Both the position numbers and the translations under genes were made by a program. Below the pieces are notes generated by a model that had not been told where the DNA came from, made no database searches, and worked only from the letters and a program-made list of their open reading frames with translations. From NCBI RefSeq assembly GCF_030272615.1, contig NC_081405.1:309907374-309971373 (forward strand): 64,000 nucleotides of DNA, read 5' to 3'. Positions 1 through 11,524 of this stretch are shown here, in pieces (position 1 is the stretch's first letter; each line of letters opens with the position of its first letter). This DNA comes from Cryptomeria japonica. Lineage: Eukaryota > Streptophyta > Pinopsida > Cupressales > Cupressaceae.

Positions 1-166
1 TCCCAAATTTATGATTGGGGAATCTCTTGACATACCAGTTTGACCATCTTCTTTTGGTCATGTTGTGACTAACAATAGAAACTGGTGGACCTCTTGCTCT
101 TGCAAAGACATTTCTTCTTTGGTTCCATGCAGGCCTCTAACTTCCATACGCTCTATATCCACTTTT

Positions 167-1795
167 CTATGGAGCATAGTTTCTATTCCATCCTCCATAT
201 GATTGCAAGTTCCTCTTCCCGCAATCAAACACTCTATGGCCAATTCCATTGAAGTTATGACAAACAATATTTGCATAACTAGGAGAGACGACATGCATGT
301 ATCTACTCCTGGATACATTTTTCTTATATGCATTATGTATATGAGATCCTATATTATTCTTTATAGATCTCTTTCTATATTCTTCTACCCTATGGCCATA
401 TCCATTACATTTAAAGAAATAACTAGTAAAGGATGGCATATGACTTACAAACTTATTATTCCATGCAAGGGGAGATCTTACCGGTTTAGTATCTCCATTT
501 CTCCTTCTTTTAGGATGGATCTTTGGTTGTCCATTATTTACAGTCCTTCCATCTGGTCTCTTATTCTGCCATGCCTATCTTGTTCTCCCAACGGTAGCTC
601 TCCTTTGACCTCTACCGATAGGAAGTTCTCTTTGTTGTCTTCTCATTTTCCATCTTTTGGTGAAGATATCTTCTCCCATCTTCCCTTTAACTTTTGGATC
701 TACATTGTTCCTCCTTTGTGCAGCACCAGTCTTTATTATTGTTTGCAAGTCTTCACTAGTTGTGGTTAGGTCAACCTTCTTTTGGGGAGCATTTTGGACT
801 GTGAAGGTTTGTCCCTTGTTTTCTCCATTTGAGGAGACAAATATTAAGTTGTCATGGGGGACATTCTTGCTAGTGGACCATTCATCAGCACCACTTCCTA
901 AACCTTCAGTGTCCTTGGCATGCTTTTTCTTCTTCAACATTTTGTCCAAGGCATCACTGCTGCCATCAAAATGGATTCTCACCTTGAGCTCATCCTAACA
1001 TTTCTCAAGGTCATTTTGGAGAATCTTCATTTCTCCAAGCAACTGTAGATATTCGTTATCTCTAACTTCTAGCCCATATTATAGATCATTACACCGACAC
1101 TCCTTGGTGTCTTCTTGTTGAGTCTTTAACTCTGAGATTCTTTTTTTAGATTCTTCAAGGCATTTGAACAACTGGTTCTACTTCACCACTACAACATTCT
1201 TGAGTAGCTTGTATTCATTCCTTACTCTTCTAAGTTCTTCAAGTGCATTTACAAGCTCTCCTTCAAGATCAACTTCTGCTTCATCTTCTTCTTCACCTTC
1301 ACTATCAAATAGATCTTGCTAGCTAGATCTATCTGCCTTATCTCCTTCTTCTTCATCTTCTTCATTATCACTTCCAAACACATCATACTGATGAGATCTA
1401 TCTGCATTAACCTATTTTGATGTGTGATTCTCAATATCTATCTCATGGGCCTTGAAGAGATGAGTCTCCTCATCACCATTGCTAGTGCAACAATCTGATC
1501 TACCTTTGTCCTTTGTACATTTGTCTACAACATTTCTCTTTCCACTTTCACAAACTAATCCAGTGGTGTAGGGTTCATTTCCATAAATTTTCTTTTGTCT
1601 ATCCCATAGACTCTTTGCCAATCTGCACTTATCCACCAGTGAGGAGACATCATTGGTGAGCCCATGAAATATAGCCTTCATGGCTTGTTCATTGTACATG
1701 CATATTCTTTCTTCTTCAAAGCCGGTGGGAGGACAAACATTCTTAGGGAGACCATTAACAGCTAACATCCATACATCAAACTGTAGAGAGGACAA
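167..1795 (-). pseudogene. decayed Copia gag
   Basis: The start of the reading (1795-1412) holds a typical Copia gag stretch with the motifs MKAIFHGL, CRLAKSLWDR and KKIYGNEP, which match the capsid-like UBN2/gag fold. It is followed by an acidic, Glu/Lys-rich, coiled-coil-like part (about 1434-1000), a Ser/Thr- and Lys-rich linker (982-575), and two degenerate zinc knuckles (439-167). The second knuckle reads CHNFNGIGHRVFDC, with the second Cys replaced by Phe; the first has also lost Cys residues. Several stops and frame changes separate the blocks. In a live element this protein would form the virus-like particle and package the RNA; here it is non-functional. Confidence 0.65.
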
Positions 1796-1936
1796 ATAGA
1801 CTTCCTCTCTACAACTCCAAATAGATTAGTTTGAACCATCAAAAACTAGAGAAGGGTTTGACACTAAACAAACCATTGTGTCCTTAATTCTACAATCTAC
1901 CTAAGCGAGAGAAAGCTTGATAAACCAGGTACCTAT

Positions 1937-1948
1937 GCGCTGATACCA
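1937..1948 (-). other. primer-binding site (initiator Met tRNA), Copia 1
   Basis: On the minus strand this reads TGGTATCAGCGC, one base away from the usual plant iMet primer site TGGTATCAGAGC. It lies two bases from the LTR end at 1951, where minus-strand DNA synthesis would start. Confidence 0.8.
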
Positions 1949-1950
1949 AT

Positions 1951-4459
1951 TGTTAGACACAATGCACCACTGAGAAGGGAATGAATCAGTGGTTCTCCAA
2001 ATTTTCTCTTTAACTATTCTAGGTAATCATATTGGTTCATGGATTCTAACTCAATGCAGACTTACTGGCTAGTGAGGAGACTAAACACAAATTCATTCAC
2101 AGAAAGGGACATCATATAACACCAATATGTATAAGGTAAACCCAAGATGGGAAAAAACTGAATAAGGAATGCTCATGGAGTGTACTACTCCAATCCAGCT
2201 TCACAATGAATCTCTATTACAATGTTTAGGGCACCAACCCAAGGAGCACCAGCCCTTGATTTAGGGCACCAACCAAAGAAGCACCAATCCCTAACTGATT
2301 TATGGGCTACAACCCCTACTAGTTCATGGGCTACAACCCAAAGGAGCTACAACCCCTACACCGAACTACAACACAGTGACCAAAATGAACATTCAAATAC
2401 AAAAGTAATATCCTGGTTACAAAAGATTTTTGCAACCTCTGCACATAACTTCCTTCTACTGATGAGACACCTTCTCTACTACACTGGTTCACTCTTGTGC
2501 TGCTCTCATCTACTGCTGCATTGCCTGTAGCCTCTATCGATTCACCTCTAATCTTCTTCTACTTTGCTAGATCTCCTCCTCACTGCTCTACTCTTCAGTC
2601 CTCTCAACTGTCTTCTTGTCGGTATAAGAACCTATTGGTTATCTCCTTTGATGCAATATACCTGCTAAACCGATTTCTCAAACTATACCGGTTAATCCTT
2701 TGTTAAACCCTATCACCAATTTAACCTTCACTTGCTTAGGCACTCTTATCTTATTTTTTACTTAGCCTGATCTACAACACTCAATCACTTCACAATGACT
2801 CTATCCTCTTCCATTCAGCATCAACCTTCAATGATTTTGGCTTCCTTATTTATAACCTAGTTTTCCTACCAAAAGTCAATTCAAATCATAGGCGATTAGG
2901 TTTGCCTCATCAACCTCAAAGAAAACCAAATTTAATCAGATTTTACCCTATCCAATCCCCTAGAATACATGTTTTCTAAACTTAGCAACCATGACCCTGT
3001 ATGTTGACCTACATCTGTCAAAATGCCATCAATAATTGTTTTATTTCCTTCTCGAGGTCTTCTCACAATCCAATTTTCTTGCTGCGATTCAGGTACTAAT
3101 GAATCCATAATTTTTCTTTGTCATCCATTCTTCCTTGAGCCGCACTCCTCTTATCCAATCCACAAATCACAAGATCCATATTAAATGCACACCTGTAGAA
3201 ACACATATTCCTACATGACACTTCATCAACCTATACGAGCTTGCCACTTCATCTCTATGTGGCATCCACATCGACCTCCACCTCTGCTAGATCACCTGTG
3301 TCAGTATGAACATGATCATCAACCAAACACTCAACTAGTTCTTCTTTTCTGTTGATTTACTAATCTTGCTGGTATCTCACACTTTACCGGTTAACCTTCA
3401 TGTCTTCTCATTGCTGAACTATCTGTGGAACACCTTAACCGGTCACCAAACATGTCTATCCATAGCATGCTCATTCTCATCAGGTGGGAAGTCTTCTGCA
3501 TCTGCACCTTGTCCATATTATCGATGGACTTACATACTGGTAAACACTCTTGATGACACCATGTCATCAACCTCCAACTATTTTCATCATCTACAAGTCG
3601 ACTACACTCTCTATCTTCAGCTAATCTAGTTTGCCTTCTTCATCATCAGTCTAAATTTATCATCTCATTCGGTTTGTCACATTGACAAACCCATCACTCT
3701 TCATCTGCACCGACATCCCAATATGCCTTCTCTATTGGTTTAGTGCATAACCCTAATTTCATGCACTTCAAGCATTTCTTTGATTCATCGGTAGATCCGG
3801 TGTGAGCCTTCTGACACTTGCCTTTACCGATTGTTCCTTATCTCATAGAACTATAATGCACACTATTCATAATAGAAGATAAGATCCAATTATCAGTGGA
3901 GTGACACCTTGTCATATGTTTCCTACAATGCACTCATGTGACTTCCCTCTTTGTGCAGCACATCTTCAAACAAGCACATGTGATCAGGTGTGGGCACATT
4001 CACTGTCAGTCATCACTTCACATGGTGACTACATCTTCATCCGGTGGGAGTCCTGTTGTTCTGCAACCTCATAGCATACCGGTGACCTGTTCATTCTTCT
4101 CCTCTCATGTTGATGTGATTTAGGTAACTTTCTACCTCTTCATCACAAATAACATCCAAGCATCCTTCTCATTATTACCACTTCAGTTATCAACTGACAT
4201 ACTCTTCTAACCGATGATATAATGTATTGGTAACCTATTCATTTCATCCACACAAGTTAAACACTAACTTGTGTACTAGTGACTTCAGTGGTCATTCATC
4301 TAAATGGCATTCTCTTCCTTACCTTACCAGTATTTTCCAACACATGGTGATATCCAAGATATCTCATGCTATACTTCTCCATGACAGTGTTGCACCAAAA
4401 TATCTTCTACTGGTAGTCATCCCATACCGATTGACATCAATGACCACACAATGCCAACA
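1951..4459 (-). repeat. LTR of Copia 1 (about 2.5 kb)
   Basis: The inner end (TGTTAGACAC on the plus strand) abuts the primer site. The outer end is placed at ATGCCAACA (4451-4459), which on the minus strand gives a start of TGTTGGCATTGTGTGG, a common Copia LTR start; this end is less certain. A TATA box (TATAAATA on minus, 2847-2854) separates a long U3 from R-U5. U3 is studded with ACCGGT-like motifs (about 2620-4440). A local repeat of GGGCACCAACC / GGGCTACAACCC units lies at 2225-2365. Short open frames inside are not genes. Confidence 0.6.
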
Positions 4460-4499
4460 ATCGGATGCTATCATGTATGCTAGCAAGCTTGGTTTCTTG

Positions 4500-5456
4500 T
4501 TCCAGTGAGGGTTTCATCGACAGAGCTTTGTTGAAGATCTTTGATGTTATGAATAAGTGGTGTTGGTGTGGCTTGTAGTGGAGATTCAGGATGTTGATGG
4601 TGATCATGTTCAAGACTTGGTTGATTGGGATCATTGCCTTAGCATGTGTGGACCTAAATTGGGTCTCGATTTATCTAGGTTATGGACCGACATAATGCAA
4701 TGTGTGGATTGGACTTCTCAATGTGTTTTCAGGATGTCTTATGGATTGGATATTATTTGTTTGGTCTATGGTCGACATATTTTATAATTATGTAATTTTC
4801 TTATTGTCCGATGGCTGACCTTATTGATTGTGGTTGACGGTTTGTATATATATGATGTAAGATCTCATTGTAGATCATATGTGAGATTGTAAGGAGAGAA
4901 TAATGTAATAATCATTCAGGCAGAGGATTTGGTTGATCATGAGTGATCGAGTTGGGTTTATGTAAGAGGATTTAGTCCTCTGGTATCGAGCTTAACCAGA
5001 GTTGTACTTAGGAATAGGAGATGCTATCTTTGTAGTTCATTCCTTCTTCCGGATTTTAGTATGGATTTTTATGTATTCAGTGAGACTCCATTTATGATTA
5101 GCAGTCTGCTATAGGCTGTTGGCCTTCCTGCAAATGCAAGCCCCTCATTTGTAATTCACATACTTACTGAAGAAGTATTATTTGACTGCAAGTAAGCTTC
5201 CCACTGTGGTTTTTCCTTTTACTAGGTTTTCCATGTACAAATCTTGGTTTCATGTGGATGGTGTTTACTCTATGATTGTTGTTTATGCTTAATTTATTTA
5301 TCTGCTATTTCAGTAATTGGTGTATGCATTCCAATATTGATCTTTTGGTTTCCAGTATTAATGTTTTAATTGCTTAAGGTTTCATTAATCTAAGACAAAT
5401 GATTCACCCCCCCCTGTCGCTCTCAATTGTCTTTCGGTTATTTGAACTATCTAACA
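4500..5456 (+). repeat. 3' part of a plus-oriented Copia-like LTR
   Basis: The right end shows the usual order of a Copia LTR end: a GTGGTTTTTCC...GGTTTTCCATG block (5213-5235), a C-run GATTCACCCCCCCC (5401-5416) and a final ACTATCTAACA (5446-5456). No primer site follows, so this is a 3' or solo LTR, and no polyprotein is attached. The left end is not defined; it may be cut where LTR 1 ends at 4459, giving two unrelated LTRs in opposite orientation side by side. Confidence 0.5.
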
Positions 5457-5900
5457 GGGGAAAAGCTTATATTATCAGCCTACAAGGGTCAAGAGACAAC
5501 TTGGAGGATTGTTGTTCAAAATAATTCAGTATCTATTATTTGAAAGTTTGAGAGAGCTCAAAGATTTAGCTCCAATCAATACCATTACAAAAGTCAGGAG
5601 GCAACTTGTGGGAGTTCCACTTGATTCAGGATTCAGTTCCTTAGTGAAATATCTTGTCAAACATATGTATTTATTCTATGTTATTAGAAAGTTTTATTGT
5701 GTAAACCTTAAGGAGGGACCCCTAGAGCAAAGTGAATTTTAGGTTGTTAGGAATAATGTAATAAGGGTGGGGGATGGGGGGATTTTGATTTATTACATTC
5801 AAATATGCATAGTTGTGTAGTTTATGTAGTTACTACAGTTACCATTATGCCATTGGGACAACTATATTCCCCCTCTATATATTTCATTGTTATTTGGTCA
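5457..5900. other. unassigned gap with a short open frame
   Basis: A 77-codon open frame on plus (5509-5742) reads through Leu-rich sequence but has no recognisable domain and no good start context. I cannot assign it. The rest is AT-rich and featureless. Confidence 0.3.
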
Positions 5901-6430
5901 ATAATATCGATCAAGCTTTCACTTATGTTTTTCACATGTTATAGAATAAAAAAATTATGTTGACTTAATTAAATCAAAGGAATATGATATAGTATCATAT
6001 TCTCTACCATACAATCAATAATATACGAAACTCGAGCAACTAAATCCCTCTGCTATAATAATGTAGATCAAGAATTAGGATATATATTGAATCAACTACT
6101 TGATCTTACAATGAAATATGATTTATAACATAATTATAGGATCATAAATATATTTCATATGAATTTAATTTTTTTCTTTTTAGATGGTCACACTACAAAT
6201 TTTGAGTGCCATGGAATGATTACAAGCATAGGTTGGGATTGACGTTTTTGTATATTGCTATACATTTTATAACCCTTTAATGTACAAAATTCCTAACAAT
6301 CCCAAATACACCCCAAAACCCAAGTTTAATATCTCACTCACATGGTAATTGATATATTCAAATATGTGAAATTTATGATAGAATAAGTGTTAGAATATAA
6401 GCCAAGAGTGCTCCATAAGGCCATGCTTTC
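5900..6430. repeat. dispersed repeat R1 (intact paralogue of the split repeat R2)
   Basis: This stretch matches 10735-11151 followed by 38325-38415. Shared landmarks include GATTACAAGCATAGGTTGG, AATGTACA.AATT, ATCTCACTC.CATG, AATATGTGAAATTTATG and the end CATTCACCTA. It crosses the point at 6340-6365 where R2 carries the 27-kb Copia insertion, so it serves as an unoccupied site. No coding capacity is seen; the repeat class is unknown. Confidence 0.65.
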
Positions 6431-7320
6431 ACAAGCATTCACCTATTTTTTTTTAATATGGAACAAAAAGTATCTCCATAAAAAATGTTTATTTATTCTT
6501 CATAAGAGGTTTTTAAATCTTATTAAAATTGAAAAATCAATAAACATCCATATAAATTTATTAGTTTATTTGTATTGAAAATATAAAAAAGTTCGAATAA
6601 TAAAAAATTTAATTTGAGGCATATATTTGAAAAATGGAAATGCAATATGTATTTAATTGTAGAAATAAATTACTTTCAAGTAGCTTGAGTATTTCTATGA
6701 TCAATAGAGAGATCATGGAAAATTGTATGTTAGTTAGTTAGATGTTGTTATTTTAAAGCTTGCATTCTTGATGCGTTGCTTCATTATATATGGACTATAC
6801 CAAGAAGAGGTAAGTTTATCATTGTTACTAGTGTAAATAAGAAACCTAATATGTTGATATGCTAATGAATGACACAATGCCAATGATATTAATGACTTTC
6901 AATTTTTTAAGAAAGTTAAACTTACATAGAAATAAATGATACATAAAATCAAAATATATACAATTTGCAATGTTTATTTAAAAGATAAAAATAAAACCAA
7001 AATTTTATAAAGATAGATTAAAAATAAATAAAATTACTATATGTTCAAATCTCACACTTCCACTAATATATTCAAATCACACACTCCTAATGACCATGGA
7101 GCTCTCGTATGAAATATTTTTACTGCCACAGGGGAAGGCCTATAGAGTTGTACTTCGTAGTATTTGGTATAATAGATAGATCAAGCTTTGTCAAAGTAAA
7201 AAAAGACAAAAGAGTACATATTCGTTTACTCTAGAATACTTTATTTGCACTCTTCAGACAAGGTGGACACACACCGAGCACTAGAAGGTACACACAATTT
7301 GATAAGACGGTTTCTGTATG
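6431..7320. other. AT-rich intergenic DNA
   Basis: No coding potential, LTR ends or RNA genes were recognised. The part nearest 7320 is the presumed 3' flank of the sulfotransferase gene. Confidence 0.4.
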
Positions 7321-8262
7321 TCAGAGTTCATACTTGACGAACAGGCCTGCTTCTTGGAACTTGTTTTCTACAACCAAAACCATGCGTCTGTTCATTTCTG
7401 GGGTGAAATGATTCTTCCAATCACCCACTTCACCTTTGCGAAAAAGCTCTCGATTGTTTAACTGGACATTTTTGAAATTCAGTTTGCCACTTGTATTAAC
7501 ATCTAGAGTGGAAGGAGATTGAAAGCTGCACTGACTGTCAATGCAACGAATGTCTTCCTCTGTCAAAGAACATTGCCCCAAGAAATCAGATATCTTTTTG
7601 ATGTGGTACAGAGAATCTGCCTTCATATCCTCGTATGTCAGAAACAAGATGTTACTTTGATTCCTACTCGGTTTCCAGTAGCTCAAGACATGATCAACAA
7701 AAGGACCATAGAAAGAAACACCGTTACAGAATGAATCGAAGAATACCTCCTTGGAAACAGGACCTGTCGTTTCACCATTGAAGAGAGTTTGTAGCGCAGG
7801 CAAGAACTTCCAGTGGGAAACGAAAGTGTCCCTGGGATTTCGAACGATATAAATGATTCGGCAGCCCAAAGAAGTGACTTGAGGTGGAAGAGCAGAGTAA
7901 GGAAGATGGGTGCCGAACAACCTTGGCGAGGGCATTTCTTGAAATACAGAGGAGGCATTAAGCAATGATCGGGAGTCGTAGCTTACTTCTAAGTGGGGAA
8001 TCAATTCATGAGCATTCCCTCCCTTCAAAACGTTGCCCTTGCTTTTGCTCATAATACTGGCAACGATAGCTTTCACCCAGGTGGTTCCCGTCTTCACTCC
8101 TGAGCATACAAACACATCGTCCTCCCGTGCTGTGAACTGTGTGTACATGTTCATCACACCTCCAAGGATTACGGGCTCGTAGAAGAAACCATCATGTTCA
8201 ACAAGTTCAATTCCATACGGGCTTTCTGATCTTCCACCACATGGATTGAAGGGTGTTGACAT
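7321..8262 (-). CDS. cytosolic (PAPS-dependent) sulfotransferase, intronless
   Basis: The enzyme transfers a sulfonate group from PAPS to a hydroxyl acceptor such as a flavonoid, steroid or hormone; the substrate cannot be read from sequence. An open frame runs from 8328 (335 codons). In that numbering the PAPS 5'-phosphosulfate loop is SGVKTGTTWVK (76-86), with Lys79. The catalytic His is in GTHLPYSALP (His141). The 3'-phosphate motif is YIVRNPRDTFVSHWKF (160-175). The C-terminal PAPS motif is FRKGEVGDWKNHFT (296-309). All key residues are present and there is no frameshift. I prefer Met23 (8262; MSTPFNPCGG, 313 residues) as start because a TATA-like box lies only about 23 bp before the longer start, and the extra 22 residues are hydrophobic and atypical. 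It stands alone among transposons and may be a functional gene or a recent retained copy. Confidence 0.88.
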   Translation of the reverse strand: MSTPFNPCGGRSESPYGIELVEHDGFFYEPVILGGVMNMYTQFTAREDDVFVCSGVKTGTTWVKAIVASIMSKSKGNVLKGGNAHELIPHLEVSYDSRSLLNASSVFQEMPSPRLFGTHLPYSALPPQVTSLGCRIIYIVRNPRDTFVSHWKFLPALQTLFNGETTGPVSKEVFFDSFCNGVSFYGPFVDHVLSYWKPSRNQSNILFLTYEDMKADSLYHIKKISDFLGQCSLTEEDIRCIDSQCSFQSPSTLDVNTSGKLNFKNVQLNNRELFRKGEVGDWKNHFTPEMNRRMVLVVENKFQEAGLFVKYEL

Positions 8263-8350
8263 ATTGAAACAAAGGATGCAGAATGTATGAAGAGATGAGT
8301 TGCAGGTTAAGAAAGCTAATGATAACAAAGAGAGCTATGGCCTATCTCTT

Positions 8351-8358
8351 AATATAAA
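8351..8358 (-). promoter_or_regulatory. TATA-like box of the sulfotransferase gene
   Basis: On minus this reads TTTATATT, about 89 bp before the preferred start codon at 8262 and only 23 bp before the upstream in-frame ATG. That spacing argues that the upstream ATG lies at or before the transcription start. Confidence 0.4.
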
Positions 8359-8399
8359 GATAAAAATACTATTCTGGAAAGGGACGTTCGATAATGGAG

Positions 8400-8960
8400 C
8401 AGGTAAACTACAGATTCATGGTTTATTATTTTACCTTATAAAAATCAACTACAGGCATCGATTTAAGGACACTTCAAAAAATTTCTCGCGCAACTCCCAA
8501 TTTGTATATTACGTATGTTTGTTTACCGTATAAAAATTGTTTACTTGCATTGATTGAATGACACTTAGGAAACTTCTCGCATGCGAAACGAGACATTCTT
8601 TTTTTTTTTTTCATTTACACCTTATTAAAATAGTCCACTTGCATTAACTGAAAGACACCTCTAAAAAAACTTTTCACATGCGAAACATAGTTTCGGAAGA
8701 GAAGAATATTAAATACGTTATTTCCCCCATCCACTTATTCAATTTGAAGAAAAAACAAAACAGAATTATTTGCCCATCCCATATCTTATAGATTTCTTGT
8801 TTTATCATCTTTACCTTGTCACAATCGCCCATATCTATTGGATGATAGACCCCACATGGTAAACATTGTACTAGCTAGGAAAAAATATTGTAATTGCTAA
8901 ACTCCTTTTTAACGAATCCAACTTTTAATCCACTCATCACAATTTATTTATAATATAGTG
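8400..8960. repeat. sulfotransferase upstream region with three imperfect direct repeats
   Basis: Three related stretches occur at about 8450-8497, 8545-8602 and 8640-8694. Each carries a TTGCATT.A-like start, GACACTT or GACACCT, and an end like CTTCTCGCATGCGAAAC. Spacing is near 100 bp. The rest is AT-rich. Whether they are regulatory or the remains of a small repeat is unknown. Confidence 0.45.
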
Positions 8961-9545
8961 TTAAAGAAAATTATTCCCCAATCTCTTGGTAATTTACACA
9001 TCGGGCAAACGTTTTACTCTGATATTTATTCATTCTATTCGAGATCTAACTAGTTAGATAAAATTTGGTTTAGAATTAGATCTTAATTTATATAATTAAA
9101 ATATTAAATCAGATATGTGGTAGAGGTTATTTAAAGATTAAAATTAAATTATGAAAAATTATTGATATTTATAATTATTAGGAACTAATCATGAATTAAA
9201 ATTTATTTATCTAAAAATAACAAACAAGAAGTTAATTGTCTATTGAAAGAATATTCCCCAATCTCTTGGTAATTTACACATGAGGCAAAAATTTAACTCT
9301 AATAATTATTCATTACATTCGAGATCTAATGAGTTAGACAAAATTTGGTTCAAAATTAGATCTTAATTTATATAATTAAAATATTTGATCACATATGTGG
9401 TATAGGTTATTTAAAGATTAAAATTAAATTATGAAAAATTATTGATATTTATAATTATTAGGAGTTAATCATGAATTGAAATTTATTTATCTTAAAATAA
9501 CAAACAAGAAGTTAATTGTCTATTCAAAGAATCTTCCCCATCCAA
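8960..9545. repeat. tandem duplication, 280-bp unit, two full copies and a stub
   Basis: The block ATTCCCCAATCTCTTGGTAA recurs at 8973 and 9253, and the following sequence repeats almost unchanged through to AACAAGAAGTTAATTGTCTA. A third start (AAGAATCTTCCCCA) begins near 9526 and is cut short. No coding potential. Confidence 0.85.
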
Positions 9546-9699
9546 GATTCAATATCCTTCTTTGTAAATAATTGAACTTATATTATTTAATGTTTCTTGT
9601 GAAGACCAATATACAAAGGGAATTCTACTTTGTTTGTATATGTAAACAGAAAACTACGTTTTTTAATCCCGTTTACTTTTGAAGATAGAAATAAACAAA

Positions 9700-9966
9700 A
9701 CACACACACACACACACACACACATACACACACACACACACACACGTATATATATTTCCATATTCATATACATATAGATATACATATACATCTATATATG
9801 TGTGTGTGTGCATACATACATACACATATACATGTATGTATACACACACACATCTATGTATCTACATGTGTATGTATACATATACATATGTATATGTGTG
9901 TGTGTGTGTTTGTGTTTGTGTGTACATATGTATATGTATATATCTATATACATATATACACATACA
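9700..9966. repeat. compound CA / TA microsatellite
   Basis: A (CA)n run at 9700-9746 is followed by mixed CATA, TATG and TGTG repeats. The open frames across it are translations of the simple repeat and not genes. Confidence 0.95.
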
Positions 9967-10735
9967 TTATTTAGTAATCAAGGTGAAATCATTTACCTTA
10001 CATTATTATTTGATCCTTTAATTGAGGAGAAGCAAAGTACACTTGATAGGTGCACATAATATGCTCTTTTTAATATATTCATGGATGTAATTTGGTAGGT
10101 TAGTACACAAATAATATGATATTATTATTATGATGATAGATCAAGAAAGTGATAACATGATGATAGCATAAAAATTAATGATTCAAGAAAGGGGCATCAT
10201 GTCCTTAGGATATAGATGAATATTCAATTAGGATGATAGGCCTAAAATTAATAGATTTTTCAAGAGGTAAGTCAATGGTCAAGGTGCATTTGTTGATGGA
10301 GATCTAGGATTTGTAGAATATAGATCTTTGAATTAAACTTGTGGCAATGTGATACATGTTTAATTAGGTGTAAGTGTAGGTGTTCTAACAAATTTCAATT
10401 TCATATGATTTAATTTAGTTCATTTATACATATTTTCCAATTCCAATTTCATTGTAACAAAGAAAAAATATTCAAGTATTGGAATCTTCTATTAGGATTG
10501 TAGTTGCATGAATTTGTGTCCCAATATTAGGTAATCAAAATTTGAGATCTTAGTTTACATTTATAGTATAGAGTCTCATTTCCATACAACCCACTTTGTA
10601 AGGGTTGGGACGTATTTCCCTTTTAATATAAAAAAATATATATGTATAAATATAAACGGTGTAGCCCCATAAATGTCATGGTGTGAAGATCTAAATATGG
10701 TTTCCACATAAGTTTTGTGTATGGATAGGAAATAG
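9967..10735. other. AT-rich intergenic DNA
   Basis: No genes, terminal repeats or RNA genes recognised. Confidence 0.4.
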
Positions 10736-11151
10736 GTTAGACAATATAAAAAATGTTAAGTGAACATAACTAAAAAGGAAATATAATATAGTACTATATA
10801 TTCTCTTCCACCCACTCAACAATATAGCATGCTCATGCAACTAAAGAAATGTTCTATAATATGGTATATCCAATGAGATATTTCTAGAAACTACTTGATA
10901 TTTCACTTAAAGATCAATGATAAACATATCATAGTACCATAAATATTGTTTCACATGATTTTTCAATTTTTATCTCTTACAATGGACATACAAAAGATTT
11001 TGTGTGTCATGGAAGGATTACAAACATAGGTTGGTATGAAAATGCTTGTATATCCCAATACTTATCATAACTCTTCAATGTACAGAATTAATATATATCC
11101 CAAACACATCCCAATTCCCAAGGCAAGTATCTCACTCTCATGCTAAGTGAT
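10735..11151. repeat. dispersed repeat R2, left half
   Basis: Homologous to R1, with landmarks GGATTACAAACATAGGTTGG and AGTATCTCACTCTCATG. It ends in GTGAT (11147-11151), the target duplication of the Copia 2 insertion, and resumes after the matching GTGAT at 38325-38329. Confidence 0.65.
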
Positions 11152-11383
11152 TGTTAAATTTAGCTATGAAGCCATCCAAGATCGGTGTGATTGAAGGAAA
11201 GCAAGACAAGAACCCAAAGATGAACAAACACTCAGCACTCTCCTAACACTAAACTAGACTCACAATCTTATTTAGTGTTCTCCTTTTGCATAGGGAGAGG
11301 TGAGGGCTATTTATATAAGAAAATACGAGCATGTAAAACCAAGAGGAGTAATAACTCCTTGTAGCCCAAAATAGGAGGGAGTT
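11152..11383 (-). repeat. Copia 2 3' LTR, fragment a
   Basis: Matches the intact LTR from 37899 to about 38122 (TTTAG.TATGAAGCC, CTCCTTTTGCATAGGGAGAG, GAGGAGTAATAACTCC). It is cut after AATAGGAGG/GAGTT by the solo LTR that begins at 11384. Confidence 0.85.
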
Positions 11384-11524
11384 TGGTGCAGGAGCACCTA
11401 AGGGTGAGCAAATACCCTTTTCAATTTTGGCATAAGGATTGGTTCAAATCGATCAGGTTTTTAATAGGGAGCTTGGAGTGCATGTTTTCGGCAAGACTTA
11501 CCCCGGTGACACCGCCAACATATG

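Larger units (their letters stand above)
1..4459 (-). mobile_element. Copia-type LTR retrotransposon 1, 5' part, running off the left edge
   Basis: Read on the minus strand, the order is a 2.5-kb LTR (4459 down to 1951), a primer-binding site next to it, and a gag remnant continuing to the window edge. Protease, integrase, RT and the other LTR would lie beyond base 1 and are not seen. The order and the primer site are as expected for a plant Copia element; the long LTR and coiled-coil gag suggest the SIRE/Maximus type, which is an inference. The internal part has many stops and frameshifts, so this copy is dead. Confidence 0.75.

Noticed and set aside
203-998. Plus-strand open frames over the left end
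   Set aside because: They are antisense to the Copia gag reading with zinc knuckles and have no domain of their own.
7519-7958. Other-frame open readings over the sulfotransferase (plus 7519-7734, minus 7683-7958)
   Set aside because: Shadows of the gene; the main frame holds all family motifs.
9630-10059. Several open frames of His/Thr/Tyr/Val repeats on plus
   Set aside because: They are translations of the CA/TA microsatellite in different frames.
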